Position numbers and translations under genes: made by a program
In this document: piece after piece, positions 52,339-60,369 of the stretch
Position numbering within the stretch: position 1 is the stretch's first letter
Layout: every line of letters starts with the position of its first letter
Assembly (NCBI RefSeq): GCF_000938265.1
Contig: NZ_JYFC01000002.1
Span: forward strand, 124,001 to 188,000
From: Agreia bicolorata
GTDB taxonomy: Bacteria; Actinomycetota; Actinomycetes; Actinomycetales; Microbacteriaceae
Reading direction: 5' to 3'
Length of the DNA: 64,000 bases
Notes under the pieces: model-generated
The model's database searches: none
What the model was told of the DNA's origin: nothing
The model's input: only the letters and a program-made list of their open reading frames with translations

Positions 52339-52671
52339 ATGGGAAAACTGATTTACGCGCGATCCGAACTCGAGATCGACATCGCCGACCGGGCGCTGCT
52401 GCACCTTCAACTCGTCATCGGGGCCAAGCTCCGCAGGGGCGAAAGCTTCTTCTTCTCGTGGAAAGAAGATGTCTCTGTGGGAAGTGGTCGTTCGAGCATC
52501 TGGCTGACACCCGCTCTGCCTCTCTACTTTCGCTTCATCGACTCGAACCTCGGCCCGATCAACCGAGAATGGATGGACCTCCTGGCCGCGTCGGCGAACA
52601 GCGGGCAGGGGCTCGTCTACACAGAGGAGCCGGGCGTTCCTCCCACATGGAAACCGCGTGGTCATGTCTGA
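52339..52671 (+). CDS. Small DUF7882-like protein
   Basis: 110 residues from ATG 52339 (MGKLIYARSELEIDIADRALLHLQLVIGAKLRRGESFFFSW; key parts KLIY, ADRALLHL and KLRRGESF). The WKEDVSVGSGRSSIWLTPALPLYFRF segment matches a family restricted mainly to Microbacteriaceae, often labelled ATP-dependent DNA ligase in error. It is too short for any ligase and lacks a KxDG motif. The function is unknown. Confidence 0.7.
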   Translation: MGKLIYARSELEIDIADRALLHLQLVIGAKLRRGESFFFSWKEDVSVGSGRSSIWLTPALPLYFRFIDSNLGPINREWMDLLAASANSGQGLVYTEEPGVPPTWKPRGHV

Positions 52672-52769
52672 GCGGATTGTCTCTCTCTGCGAAGTCGCCC
52701 ACTAGGCCTGTTGCATCGGGCGTTCGGCGACGTACCCTATGCAGGGCAACGAGCAACGGGAGCGATCAG

Positions 52770-52937
52770 ATGGACGACGCAGAGGAGCACGACGAGACTC
52801 CGCCCTCGCCGGCGCGACCTCGTCGCTCGATGAACTCGAAGGCTATCCCCTACGGAACCGAGGAGATGTCGGGCTTCTTCTCTGACGAGTGGGAGTCGGG
52901 CTGGGAGATCAACCACACGGTTGTTCCGCCGCGCTGA
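52770..52937 (+). CDS. 55-residue acidic hypothetical protein
   Basis: Starts at ATG 52770 with GGGAG about 9 nt upstream and ends at 52937. The sequence is acidic and hydrophilic (MDDAEEHDETPPSPARPRRS, then TEEMSGFFSDEWESGWEINH). It follows the DUF7882-like gene by 98 bp, and its stop meets the convergent PPOX gene. There is no recognisable domain. The ribosome site and tight fit support a real small gene, but with moderate certainty. Confidence 0.5.
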   Translation: MDDAEEHDETPPSPARPRRSMNSKAIPYGTEEMSGFFSDEWESGWEINHTVVPPR

Positions 52938-53351
52938 TCAGCCCTCTGTGGGTGCCGGCGTCGCACGCAGTCCGCTGGAACCCAGAAGGCTGTCGACATC
53001 CACCCGGATCACGACCCGCGCCGGGTTGACCCGCGGCTGCCGATACCTGACCGCGTACCGGGCCACGGCATCCGCAACGGCCTCGGCCTCGCGGTCGATG
53101 CGAGCCGGCCCCGACAGGGTGAGCCAACGGATGCCGTCGACCTGGCTCACTGTGGCGTGCCCTGCGCGCTCGATGTTGCGCACCTTCTGCGTGCCGTCGC
53201 CGGTGATGATGCGCAGAACGCCGTCGGCGTAGGTGAATCCCACGGGCACAGAATGGATGCGGCCGCTCGGCGAGATGGTCGACAGGATGGCGAGATGCCG
53301 TTCCGTGACGAACTGCTGGCCCTCCTCGGTCAGGTCGGCTGAGATGCTCAT
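52938..53351 (-). CDS. PPOX-class F420-dependent oxidoreductase-like protein
   Basis: 137 residues with the split-barrel flavin/F420 fold: LTEEGQQFVTERHLAILSTISPSGRIHSVPVGFTYADGVLRIITGDGTQKVRNIERAGHATVSQVDG (key parts LAILSTISPSGR, KVRNIERAG and ATVSQVDG), then WLTLSGPARI. This resembles the Rv-type F420-dependent or biliverdin-reducing enzymes of actinobacteria. The substrate is unknown. ATG 53351 is clear. Confidence 0.85.
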   Translation of the reverse strand: MSISADLTEEGQQFVTERHLAILSTISPSGRIHSVPVGFTYADGVLRIITGDGTQKVRNIERAGHATVSQVDGIRWLTLSGPARIDREAEAVADAVARYAVRYRQPRVNPARVVIRVDVDSLLGSSGLRATPAPTEG

Positions 53352-53380
53352 GATCCACAGGCTACGTCAGGTGTGAGCGG

Positions 53381-54133
53381 ATGCCTGACGGGCATACTGA
53401 GCGGGTGGACGATCGACGACGAACAGTGTTCCAGACCAGTCTCATGAGCGCGCTTCTCGATGGCGTGTACGACGGCGACCTGACGGTGGGTGAACTGCTC
53501 GAGCACGGGGACTTCGGTCTCGGAACGTTCAATGCGCTCGACGGCGAGATGCTCGTGCTCGACGGGGTGTGTCATCGGCTGCGGGCCGACGGATCCGTGG
53601 AGCGAGCATCCAATGATGATCTGACGCCGTTCGCCGTGGTGATGCCGTTCGAGCCGGTGACCGGATTCGACATCACCACGCGCATGTCGCGCGCAGACGT
53701 GGTGGCGCGCATCATCGAGCTCGAGGACTCGCAGAACTACCTGTTCGCGGTGCGGGTGCGCGGCCGCTTCGAATCGGTCGTGACGCGCACGGTCAGGCGG
53801 CAGGAGAAGCCGTATCCGCCGATGCGCGAGGCGGTGAAAGACGAGGCGATCGTCACCTTCGAATCGATCTCGGGAACGGTCGCGGGCTTTCGCACCCCGC
53901 TGTACGAGCGGGGGATCGGTGTTCCCGGCGGACACGTGCACTTCATCGACGACGAGTTGTCGACCGGAGGGCACGTGCTCGACTTCGTTCTGGAACACGG
54001 ACGCGTCGACATCTGCAAGGGTAGTGACCTGCAGTTGAGGCTGCCGCTGAGCACGACGTTCGGGGAGGCCGACCTTGACCCTGCCGACCTCGACGACCAG
54101 GTGCGCAACGCGGAGAACCGCTCGCCTCGGTGA
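53381..54133 (+). CDS. budA: Alpha-acetolactate decarboxylase
   Basis: 250 residues. It converts acetolactate to acetoin. Family features are VFQTSLMSALLDGVYDGDLTVGELLEHGDFGLGTFNALDGEMLVLDG (key parts FQTSLMSALLDG and FGLGTFNALDGEM), the zinc-ligand region GGHVHFIDDELSTGGHVLDF and DICKGSDLQLRLP. GTG 53405 is an alternative start. No acetolactate synthase or butanediol dehydrogenase is adjacent, so acetoin formation may serve pyruvate overflow or branched-chain balance. Confidence 0.92.
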   Translation: MPDGHTERVDDRRRTVFQTSLMSALLDGVYDGDLTVGELLEHGDFGLGTFNALDGEMLVLDGVCHRLRADGSVERASNDDLTPFAVVMPFEPVTGFDITTRMSRADVVARIIELEDSQNYLFAVRVRGRFESVVTRTVRRQEKPYPPMREAVKDEAIVTFESISGTVAGFRTPLYERGIGVPGGHVHFIDDELSTGGHVLDFVLEHGRVDICKGSDLQLRLPLSTTFGEADLDPADLDDQVRNAENRSPR

Positions 54134-54149
54134 TCTTGCCATACCCGCG

Positions 54150-54228
54150 CGCGGCGAATGTTGCCCGCAGCGACGGATGTGCCCGGGCGACCGGCAACAT
54201 CCGTCGCCCGGGGTAACGTGCGTCGCAG
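54150..54228. repeat. R4 palindromic repeat, copy 2 (inverted relative to copy 1)
   Basis: A perfect 11 bp dyad GCGACGGATGT (54170-54180) and ACATCCGTCGC (54197-54207) around a 16 nt GC-rich loop, flanked by CGAATGTTGCCCG. It is the inverted counterpart of 48658-48723. It lies at the left edge of the STAND-gene region, just after the budA stop, and may terminate that transcript. Confidence 0.8.
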
Positions 54229-54532
54229 CCTTGTGGAGCCTGTGTCGCAGTATCCCAGGGCCGAGGATTGCTTGGGCCAGTCAGTAGTTGTTTGGGCGAG
54301 TCAGTAGTTGTTTGGGCGAGCCGGTGGTGCTTCTACACGCGAGCGACTGCTTCTGTACACGCGGAGCGCAGATGACGAGCGGCTGCGCACGATTGCGCGG
54401 CACATTGGGGAACTGCGACGATGAGTCCTGATCTGATGCTCTCCCCAACGGATCGCCGACGCCGCCCGAGCCCTGAAAGATGAACACAGCCCGAGACGCG
54501 TCTACACGTCAACTGATCTTGAGAGGTTTCTG
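54229..54532. other. Gene-free leader region of the STAND gene
   Basis: About 300 bp without a supportable gene. It contains the 20 bp direct tandem repeat at 54281-54320 and two near-repeats of TGCTTCTACACGCGAGCG at about 54328 and 54348. The last 100 bp should hold the promoter, and GAGAGG (54521-54526) is the ribosome site. Confidence 0.6.
54281..54320. repeat. 20 bp perfect tandem duplication
   Basis: TCAGTAGTTGTTTGGGCGAG occurs twice head to tail (54281-54300 and 54301-54320), preceded by the partial match GATTGCTTGGGCCAG. It is AT-richer than its surroundings. Confidence 0.8.
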
Positions 54533-57500
54533 GTGATGATTCCTTCGGTACCGGTCGATGCGACGCAGACCGGAGCGCGAACGCGAGCCCGATTCCGGTA
54601 TCAGGATCGGGTGATCGCACTCACCGTGATACGACTTTTGAACGAGGAATCCCTCGAGTCCGTTCTGGTCGAGTACGGGACCGACGTTACTCTCGAGTAC
54701 ATCGGCGGAGACGTCGAGCTCGTGTCCATCAAATCTCGCGATCCCCACCAACAGGGTTCCATCGGATGGACATGGGATGCATTGAAAAAACAGCATGTCC
54801 TTCATCACCTCTATCAGCTCTGGCGCACTCACCCGCAGGTGAAAACAACGGTCTATTCAGAGGCGCCGCTTCAAGGCGACGCCGTCCGACTGACCGACCC
54901 GGCGACCAAGATCTCGCCCGAGATGCTCTCCCGTGTTGCAAAGCACATCGAAGCGTCGAAAGAAGAGGCGGCAGCGTTCCTTTGCTCCTTCGCCTGGGGG
55001 CCTCCGACGCCCCGCGACTCCGATCTTCTCGTGATCGCGGAACAACAGACCCGCCGATATCTGGAAAAGGAGGGACGTGATCCGAGCGGTGCGGTCGCCG
55101 CGTGCCAAGCCCTGATCGAGGCCATCGAACATGCGAGCACAGGAGACCCGCGAAGAAATCCCTCCGGGCGCCCCACCCGCCGGCAGGTGGACGATGCGCC
55201 ATCCGTTCTGGCGCAGGCACGGAGACTGACTGCCAAGTCGCTTCGGGTCATCGTGCTCTCCGCCGCTGAGGAAGCGACAAAGAAGCGCGCCCGACTGACA
55301 TCCAGCCCCACGTTTGTCGGGCATCCGGAACTCATCACCGACATCGTGAATGCGCTCCGGGATGGTCAGACGTGCGCTCTGGTTGGTCCCCCCGGTGCGG
55401 GAAAGACCAGCATCGCATTCGAAGTCGCGGCGAGATCAAGTCCCCCGTGGGCAGTGCACTTTATTGACGCATCCGGCGCGACAGAACTGGCGTTGTCGCT
55501 CGCCTCCTTCACGGGTGTATCGCCGGAGTCAGACGCCCCTCTGGCACAGACGGCAGCATTCCCCGGAGATGGCGCCGACCTCCTCATCATCGATGGAGTG
55601 ACCGACCCCGAGGTCATCGCCCCATACCTGCGTGCAACGGGCGCAGCCCGAGTGCTAATCACGTCGACGAGCAGCCGGCTGACGGCCAACGTGACCGTGT
55701 TTCCTGTCGAAGGCCTGTCGGCCGAGGACACCTTTGAGTACCTCTCCAAGAACTGGCCCGACGCCGTTGATCTCGCCGAGGACCTGTACAGAGAAACCCA
55801 TGGAAACGCGCTAGCCCTCAGTCAAGCCTCGGGCACGGCGCGCCTTGCTGGCCTGAGCCCGGAGGTCTACCTCCAGACATTGGCGACCTCACCCGTGGCT
55901 GCACTGTCTCTGCGAGGTGAGCGCCCGTCCGATCACACCGTCGCGAAGTCGATCATGCTCGCACTTCAGGTCCTTCAGACGCACTCACCGCAAGCATTCG
56001 ACCTCCTCACCGCCCTGAGCGTCTTCGGGAACGGCCCAGTGGACGTCAGTAGATTCGCCGACAACACCATCCGAGTATTCCTCCCTGGGCGAGATTTCCT
56101 CGAGAAGACGTTCCTTCAGAGCCAACCGCCCACCACCCCGCTGCTCGAGACGCTCCGCGACCCCGCCGGCCGAGCAGAACTCACCGCCGCGCTAGTCGCC
56201 GCCAGCCACGTGCGATGCGTCGGCGAATCTGTGCTTGTCCACCCGCTCGTCCGACGCCTTAACCTTGCGACGGCGGACGACCTCACAATCCCTCTGGAAC
56301 TCGCGATCGGTTCGTTCGACATCTTCGGGCAAGGAACGCCTCGGCGTGGCGGCACCTTCGACGAGCTGCGACTCATCGACGGCGTCCTTGCTCGCTGCAC
56401 TGAACGCGGAATCCTTGGCCCCGCCTATTACCGGGCAGCGCAGCATGCGTCGCTGCTTCTCTCGTCCATCGGTGCTCGCGATCGCGCCCTCGAACTCGCG
56501 GTCGAAGCACACGACTGGGTGCTGCGATCGATAGCCAAGGGCCAAGCGCCAGATGAAATGCGCTTCTTCGCCGATAACGCATACGCGTTGTCACTCAGCA
56601 GCATCGGCAACCACGACGAAAGCGCACAGCTACTTCTCCGGTCGGTCGAGGACATCAATCGCAAGTTGACATACCTGCTCCGCAAGCGCTGGATCACCCG
56701 CATCCCACCCAAAGATGCCAACACAACGAATGCCCTGGCACACGCCAAACTCGAAGCAGTTGCCCACCTCGTTCGTATCGCGGCTGAGTCGGGTGATGCC
56801 TCGCTTGCAGTAGCGATTCAGCTTCCCAGCGACGAAGAAGCCGAGCAATGGCCTGGCGCCACCGAAAGGGCGACGTATTGGACAGCGCGAGCGCGATGGG
56901 AATGGTTTTTTGGGGATCCTGATGCGGCCACCATTGCGGCCCACAACGCTGTCCAGCTTGTCCGGGACGGGCGGGTGCGGAGGGATGTTGCAGCCGAAGC
57001 TCTTGCAGTCGCGTCAGGCAAGTTCCACAACCAAGATCCGCAGGTGCGCGCCAGCCTCGCCGAGGAAGTCCTCAGTACATACACTCAAGAATTCGGTGAC
57101 GGGGCTAAAGACACCATCGAGTACATCGTTCTACTGACCGAGTCCGCCGACGCGCACATCGACAACGGCGACACCGTCGCCGCAAGGCGAGTCGTAGAAG
57201 AAGCCCACCAGCTTTGGACCGAATCATTCGCAGACGACAAGTTCTTGTACGGACGAGTGCTCGCAGCTCGAGGACGGCTGGCCCTCACCGAGGCCATTCA
57301 TGAAGCCGAATCTGTCGCTCGGGTGCTCTCATGTCTAGTCCGGGCTCGCGTAGATCTCCGCACAGCGGTGACGATAGCTGCGGAGATGCCAGGGAGATTC
57401 CCGACGGACCGCGCGTCGATCCTCATCAACTACGCCACCACCCTGGGTTACCTGGAATCCTTTCCCGAAGCAATCGAGGCGGCGGAGCTTGCCTTAGAAC

Positions 57501-57601
57501 TGGATCGGCAGCGCTTCGCCGAAGGTCACCCCGAGATCACCACCGACAAGCAGGTGCTGGAGGGCCTCCACGCGATGCGCGCCACCGCGACACGGCTCTA
57601 G
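54533..57601 (+). CDS. STAND/NB-ARC NTPase with N-terminal Cap4/DUF4297-like nuclease segment and C-terminal helical repeats (putative antiviral NLR)
   Basis: 1022 residues from GTG 54533, with ATG 54536 next in frame. Residues 15-115 resemble the PD-(D/E)xK nuclease of Cap4/DUF4297: Glu47/Asp51 in VEYGTDVTLEY, then VELVSIKSR with Lys67 (SxK in place of the usual QxK/ExK), and WTWDALKKQHVLHHLYQLW. Residues 260-440 form an NB-ARC module, with Walker A GPPGAGKTS (Lys291), Walker B DLLIIDG (Asp354), sensor RVLITSTSSR and GLPLA-like GNALALSQA. About 600-1010 is all-helical with TPR-like repeats (ALSLSSIGNHDESAQLLLRSV, YLESFPEAIEAAELALELD). The gene is visibly AT-richer than its neighbours, alone in its orientation, and next to tRNA-Gly, all consistent with transfer. 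The likely role is phage sensing with abortive DNA cleavage. This is inference. Confidence 0.8.
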   Translation: MMIPSVPVDATQTGARTRARFRYQDRVIALTVIRLLNEESLESVLVEYGTDVTLEYIGGDVELVSIKSRDPHQQGSIGWTWDALKKQHVLHHLYQLWRTHPQVKTTVYSEAPLQGDAVRLTDPATKISPEMLSRVAKHIEASKEEAAAFLCSFAWGPPTPRDSDLLVIAEQQTRRYLEKEGRDPSGAVAACQALIEAIEHASTGDPRRNPSGRPTRRQVDDAPSVLAQARRLTAKSLRVIVLSAAEEATKKRARLTSSPTFVGHPELITDIVNALRDGQTCALVGPPGAGKTSIAFEVAARSSPPWAVHFIDASGATELALSLASFTGVSPESDAPLAQTAAFPGDGADLLIIDGVTDPEVIAPYLRATGAARVLITSTSSRLTANVTVFPVEGLSAEDTFEYLSKNWPDAVDLAEDLYRETHGNALALSQASGTARLAGLSPEVYLQTLATSPVAALSLRGERPSDHTVAKSIMLALQVLQTHSPQAFDLLTALSVFGNGPVDVSRFADNTIRVFLPGRDFLEKTFLQSQPPTTPLLETLRDPAGRAELTAALVAASHVRCVGESVLVHPLVRRLNLATADDLTIPLELAIGSFDIFGQGTPRRGGTFDELRLIDGVLARCTERGILGPAYYRAAQHASLLLSSIGARDRALELAVEAHDWVLRSIAKGQAPDEMRFFADNAYALSLSSIGNHDESAQLLLRSVEDINRKLTYLLRKRWITRIPPKDANTTNALAHAKLEAVAHLVRIAAESGDASLAVAIQLPSDEEAEQWPGATERATYWTARARWEWFFGDPDAATIAAHNAVQLVRDGRVRRDVAAEALAVASGKFHNQDPQVRASLAEEVLSTYTQEFGDGAKDTIEYIVLLTESADAHIDNGDTVAARRVVEEAHQLWTESFADDKFLYGRVLAARGRLALTEAIHEAESVARVLSCLVRARVDLRTAVTIAAEMPGRFPTDRASILINYATTLGYLESFPEAIEAAELALELDRQRFAEGHPEITTDKQVLEGLHAMRATATRL

Positions 57602-58131
57602 CGACCAACCTTTTTGCGCAGCATGTGATGAGCGTGTTTGAACGACCCAGCTGCTCGCTCGCTGCCACGAATGAGTCGTCCATCGACGATCACGTCACAC
57701 CGATTTGAGTCTCGAGATTGAGATTGAGATTGAGATACCGCACGGTGTCGTGAACACAAAGGTCGCGGCTCGATATCGTTCTCGACGTGGTGTGCTTCGC
57801 GGCCCAACGACTCCATCGGCAACCGTCCGCTCATCCCAACGAACGCCCTGACGGTCGAAGTGGACTTCACCTCCCCGTCCTCGAGGAACCAAACGCGCCC
57901 GGCATCCGCAATACGGGATAGCCCGCATCACCGGCCGCACGACATCCCGATGCACCACCAAAGCAATCGCCCGGACACTCACATGAGCGCGGGAGCAAGT
58001 TCATGCTTGCGGGGACCAGCTTGCTCGGCGCGGGGCATCAGGGCGCGACCAAACCCGGATCACAATCACCGATTCAAGGCTGCTCAAGCCCACTCATGCG
58101 ACGAGAAGCGCCGAATATTGCGACAGAACCG
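57602..58131. other. 530 bp region with no supportable gene; degenerate coding-like sequence
   Basis: Lies between the STAND gene and the tRNA. Minus-strand open stretches at 57598-57870 and 57695-57982 (the first containing GREAHHVENDIEPRPLCS) sit in overlapping frames, without ribosome sites or recognisable domains. They look like decayed coding sequence. A short (GAGATT) microsatellite lies at 57714-57736. The composition remains less GC-rich, like the STAND gene. Confidence 0.5.
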
Positions 58132-58205
58132 TGGAGCGGATGACGGGAATCGAACCCGCGCTATCAGCTTGGGAAGCTGAAGTTCTACCATTGAACTACA
58201 TCCGC
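58132..58205 (-). tRNA. tRNA-Gly (anticodon CCC)
   Basis: The minus strand folds as a full cloverleaf. The acceptor GCGGATG pairs with CATCCGC. The D-arm has GTTC/GAAC with the AATGGTA loop. The anticodon stem TCAGC/GCTGA encloses TTCCCAA (anticodon CCC). The T-arm is GCGGG-TTCGATT-CCCGT. The discriminator T and an encoded CCA (58132-58134) follow. The 3' end faces the STAND gene region, the side where islands usually integrate. Confidence 0.95.
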
Positions 58206-58235
58206 GTGGCCTGCGTTCCAGCGGCAGGCATCCAT

Positions 58236-58241
58236 AGCCTA
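58236..58241 (-). promoter_or_regulatory. Possible -10 box of the tRNA-Gly promoter
   Basis: TAGGCT on the minus strand lies about 30 nt before the mature tRNA 5' end, a plausible distance with a short leader. The -35 element is not clear. Confidence 0.35.
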
Positions 58242-58270
58242 ACCGACGATCGGCGGCGCGGCGCGAACCA

Positions 58271-59638
58271 TCAGAGTCGCGCGACCTCGACCACGATGTC
58301 GTCGACAGCCTTGTCGTGCCAGCCGCGCAGCTGTTTCGTCTGATCCCAGTAGACGGATGCGTAGGGCAGCCAGGCGGTGAGGATGCTGCCGATCGTGAAG
58401 GCTGCGAGAATCACCTCGCGCAGCAGCGCTCGGCCGAATCCGATGGGGCCGGGCGACGAGAATCCGGTCACCTCGATGCGCATGATGCGCTTGCCGGGGG
58501 AGGCGCCGCGGGTGCCGACGAGCCAGACCACGACCAGGAGCCAACCGACGTTCAGCGCGGCCACGCCAATGAACGCCAGCGCGATGAGGAGTCCACCCGC
58601 GTCCGGGCTCGACGACGCCGACGACACCGCCGGCCACACGAAAAGCAGCGCGGCGGCGGCTGTGATGAGGATAGAGATGGCCCTGTCGATGAGGAACGCC
58701 CCCGCGCGTCGACCGATCGTGGCCGGCGTGCGCCCCGCGACCATCGTCGGAAGCGGGCGCCATCCCGGATCGCCCGGCGGCACCGGGTATCCGGCCGGGG
58801 CCGGGTACGTGGCAGGCACGGTAGCCGGGTATGCGGGCGTCGTGGCCAGCGGCGTCGGGGTGCGCGCCACGGTCTGTTCGTGCGGCGCTCCGGTAGGTGC
58901 CGATACCGGATGCGACGGGTCGGGTGCCCACTCGAACACCGGCACGGCCGCTGGCCGGGCGGGCGGCTCCGCCAGCGCGGGCGGCATCGAGACGACGAGT
59001 CCGGCGTCGGCGGTAAGCGCGGGAGCGGGCTCCTCGGCGACGGGCTCCGCGGCAACCTGCTCCGCGACGCGGGGCTGTGTCACGGGTTCGGGAGCCGGAC
59101 CTGCATCCGACAGCGAGAACTCGATCGGCTCGGGGCGCGGATCGTCGGCGCGAACTCCGAAGCGGTCGGCGAGCTGAGTGTCGACGATCTCGCCGAGCGC
59201 TTCGAGCAGATCGACGATGCGCTCCTGCACCACAGGATCTCCGCTCGTCAAGGCGATCGACGCGCCCCGCGCATCCGACTCGACGGCAGAGGCGACGGCA
59301 GAGCCCACGGCGGCACCGGCGTCCCTCGAACCGCCGACCACGCGCATGCAGCTAACCCAGAGTTCATCGACCGTGCTCACGGTGAGCTTGTCGACGATCT
59401 CGCGCCCGATGCGCACGCGGGCGTCGCTGCCGAGTCGATCGAGAAGCGCGGGCCATGCCGAGCGCTGCGACTCGTCTGCGAGCACGGGGTATCGGCCCGC
59501 ACGGATCTCGCCGAGCACCACGTTCTGCACACTCGTCAATAGAGCCGCCCAGAGCGGGTCGGATTCGAGCCCCGCGAACTCTGAAGGAAGTGTCGACCGC
59601 GCCGAGAGCACCCGGGAGAACAGGTCGACGGCATCCAT
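58271..59638 (-). CDS. RDD-family membrane protein with long Pro/Ala-rich linker
   Basis: 455 residues. The N-terminal helical soluble domain at about 1-165 (WAALLTSVQNVVLGEIRAGRYPVLADES, KLTVSTVDELWVSCMRVVGG) is followed by a Pro/Ala/Val-rich linker at about 165-315. The C-terminal RDD domain at about 320-450 has RRAGAFLIDRAISILI, RGASPGKRIMRIEV and the RDD third helix LLREVILAAFTIGSIL. RDD proteins can be small transporters. The N-terminal domain is not one I recognise. It lies 65 bp downstream of the tRNA gene on the same strand orientation. Confidence 0.85.
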   Translation of the reverse strand: MDAVDLFSRVLSARSTLPSEFAGLESDPLWAALLTSVQNVVLGEIRAGRYPVLADESQRSAWPALLDRLGSDARVRIGREIVDKLTVSTVDELWVSCMRVVGGSRDAGAAVGSAVASAVESDARGASIALTSGDPVVQERIVDLLEALGEIVDTQLADRFGVRADDPRPEPIEFSLSDAGPAPEPVTQPRVAEQVAAEPVAEEPAPALTADAGLVVSMPPALAEPPARPAAVPVFEWAPDPSHPVSAPTGAPHEQTVARTPTPLATTPAYPATVPATYPAPAGYPVPPGDPGWRPLPTMVAGRTPATIGRRAGAFLIDRAISILITAAAALLFVWPAVSSASSSPDAGGLLIALAFIGVAALNVGWLLVVVWLVGTRGASPGKRIMRIEVTGFSSPGPIGFGRALLREVILAAFTIGSILTAWLPYASVYWDQTKQLRGWHDKAVDDIVVEVARL

Positions 59639-59694
59639 TCGACCACCCTAGTGCGAGCCCTCATCAGCCCGGGAGGGTGTGCACTGGCTAGGCT

Positions 59695-60285
59695 ATGGCC
59701 GTGCTGCTATCCGATCGTGACATCAAAGCCTCTCTCGACGAGGGCCGCATCGGCCTCGACCCCTACCAGCCCGAGCTGATCCAGCCGTCGAGCATCGATG
59801 TGCGCCTCGACCGCTTCTTCAGGCTGTTCGACAACCACAAGTACCCCTTCATCGACCCTGCCGAAGACCAGCCAGAACTCACGCGGCTCATCGAGACGAA
59901 GGCCGACGAGCCGTTCATCCTGCACCCGGGGGAGTTCGTTCTGGGCTCCACCTTCGAGCTCGTGACCCTGCCCGACGACGTGGCGGCGCGGCTCGAGGGC
60001 AAGAGTTCGCTCGGTCGGCTCGGGCTGCTCACACACTCGACCGCCGGATTCATCGACCCCGGATTCTCGGGTCACGTCACCCTCGAGCTGTCGAACGTGG
60101 CGACGCTGCCGATCAAGCTCTGGCCGGGCATGAAGATCGGCCAGCTCTGCTTCTTCCGCTTGTCGAGCCCGGCGGAGAACCCCTACGGTTCGCCAGCCTA
60201 CGGCTCGCGCTACCAGGGCCAGCGCGGGCCCACGGCATCCCGCTCGCACCTGAACTTCCACCGAACAGACGTCTCGCGCGGCTAG
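59695..60285 (+). CDS. dcd: dCTP deaminase (probable bifunctional dCTP deaminase/dUTPase)
   Basis: 196 residues: [47 protein letters not shown], the catalytic Glu in [25 protein letters not shown] and the C-terminal lid [20 protein letters not shown]. It makes dUMP or dUTP for thymidylate synthesis. The length and the extra [17 protein letters not shown] insert match the actinobacterial bifunctional form. GTG 59701 is an alternative, possibly leaderless start, with TAGGCT just upstream. Confidence 0.95.
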   Translation: MAVLLSDRDIKASLDEGRIGLDPYQPELIQPSSIDVRLDRFFRLFDNHKYPFIDPAEDQPELTRLIETKADEPFILHPGEFVLGSTFELVTLPDDVAARLEGKSSLGRLGLLTHSTAGFIDPGFSGHVTLELSNVATLPIKLWPGMKIGQLCFFRLSSPAENPYGSPAYGSRYQGQRGPTASRSHLNFHRTDVSRG

Positions 60286-60369
60286 GCCGAGGCGCGTCCG
60301 CTCCTGTTCGGGGCATCCGCTGCTGGTCGACCCGGCGCGGATGCACCTAGAAGGCGCGGATGCCTCCGG

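Noticed and set aside
48658-54228. Composite transposon bounded by inverted R4 copies
   Set aside because: No transposase lies between them, and the enclosed genes are ordinary chromosomal functions. Only inversion potential is claimed.
57598-57982. Two minus-strand open frames of 90 and 95 codons
   Set aside because: They overlap each other and the STAND gene stop, have no ribosome site, and contain microsatellite-derived Ser-Gln and Ile-Ser runs. Kept only as possible decay.
54143-58205. att direct repeats flanking the STAND block
   Set aside because: I looked for a copy of the tRNA-Gly 3' end in 54134-54532 and found none by eye, and no integrase gene is present.
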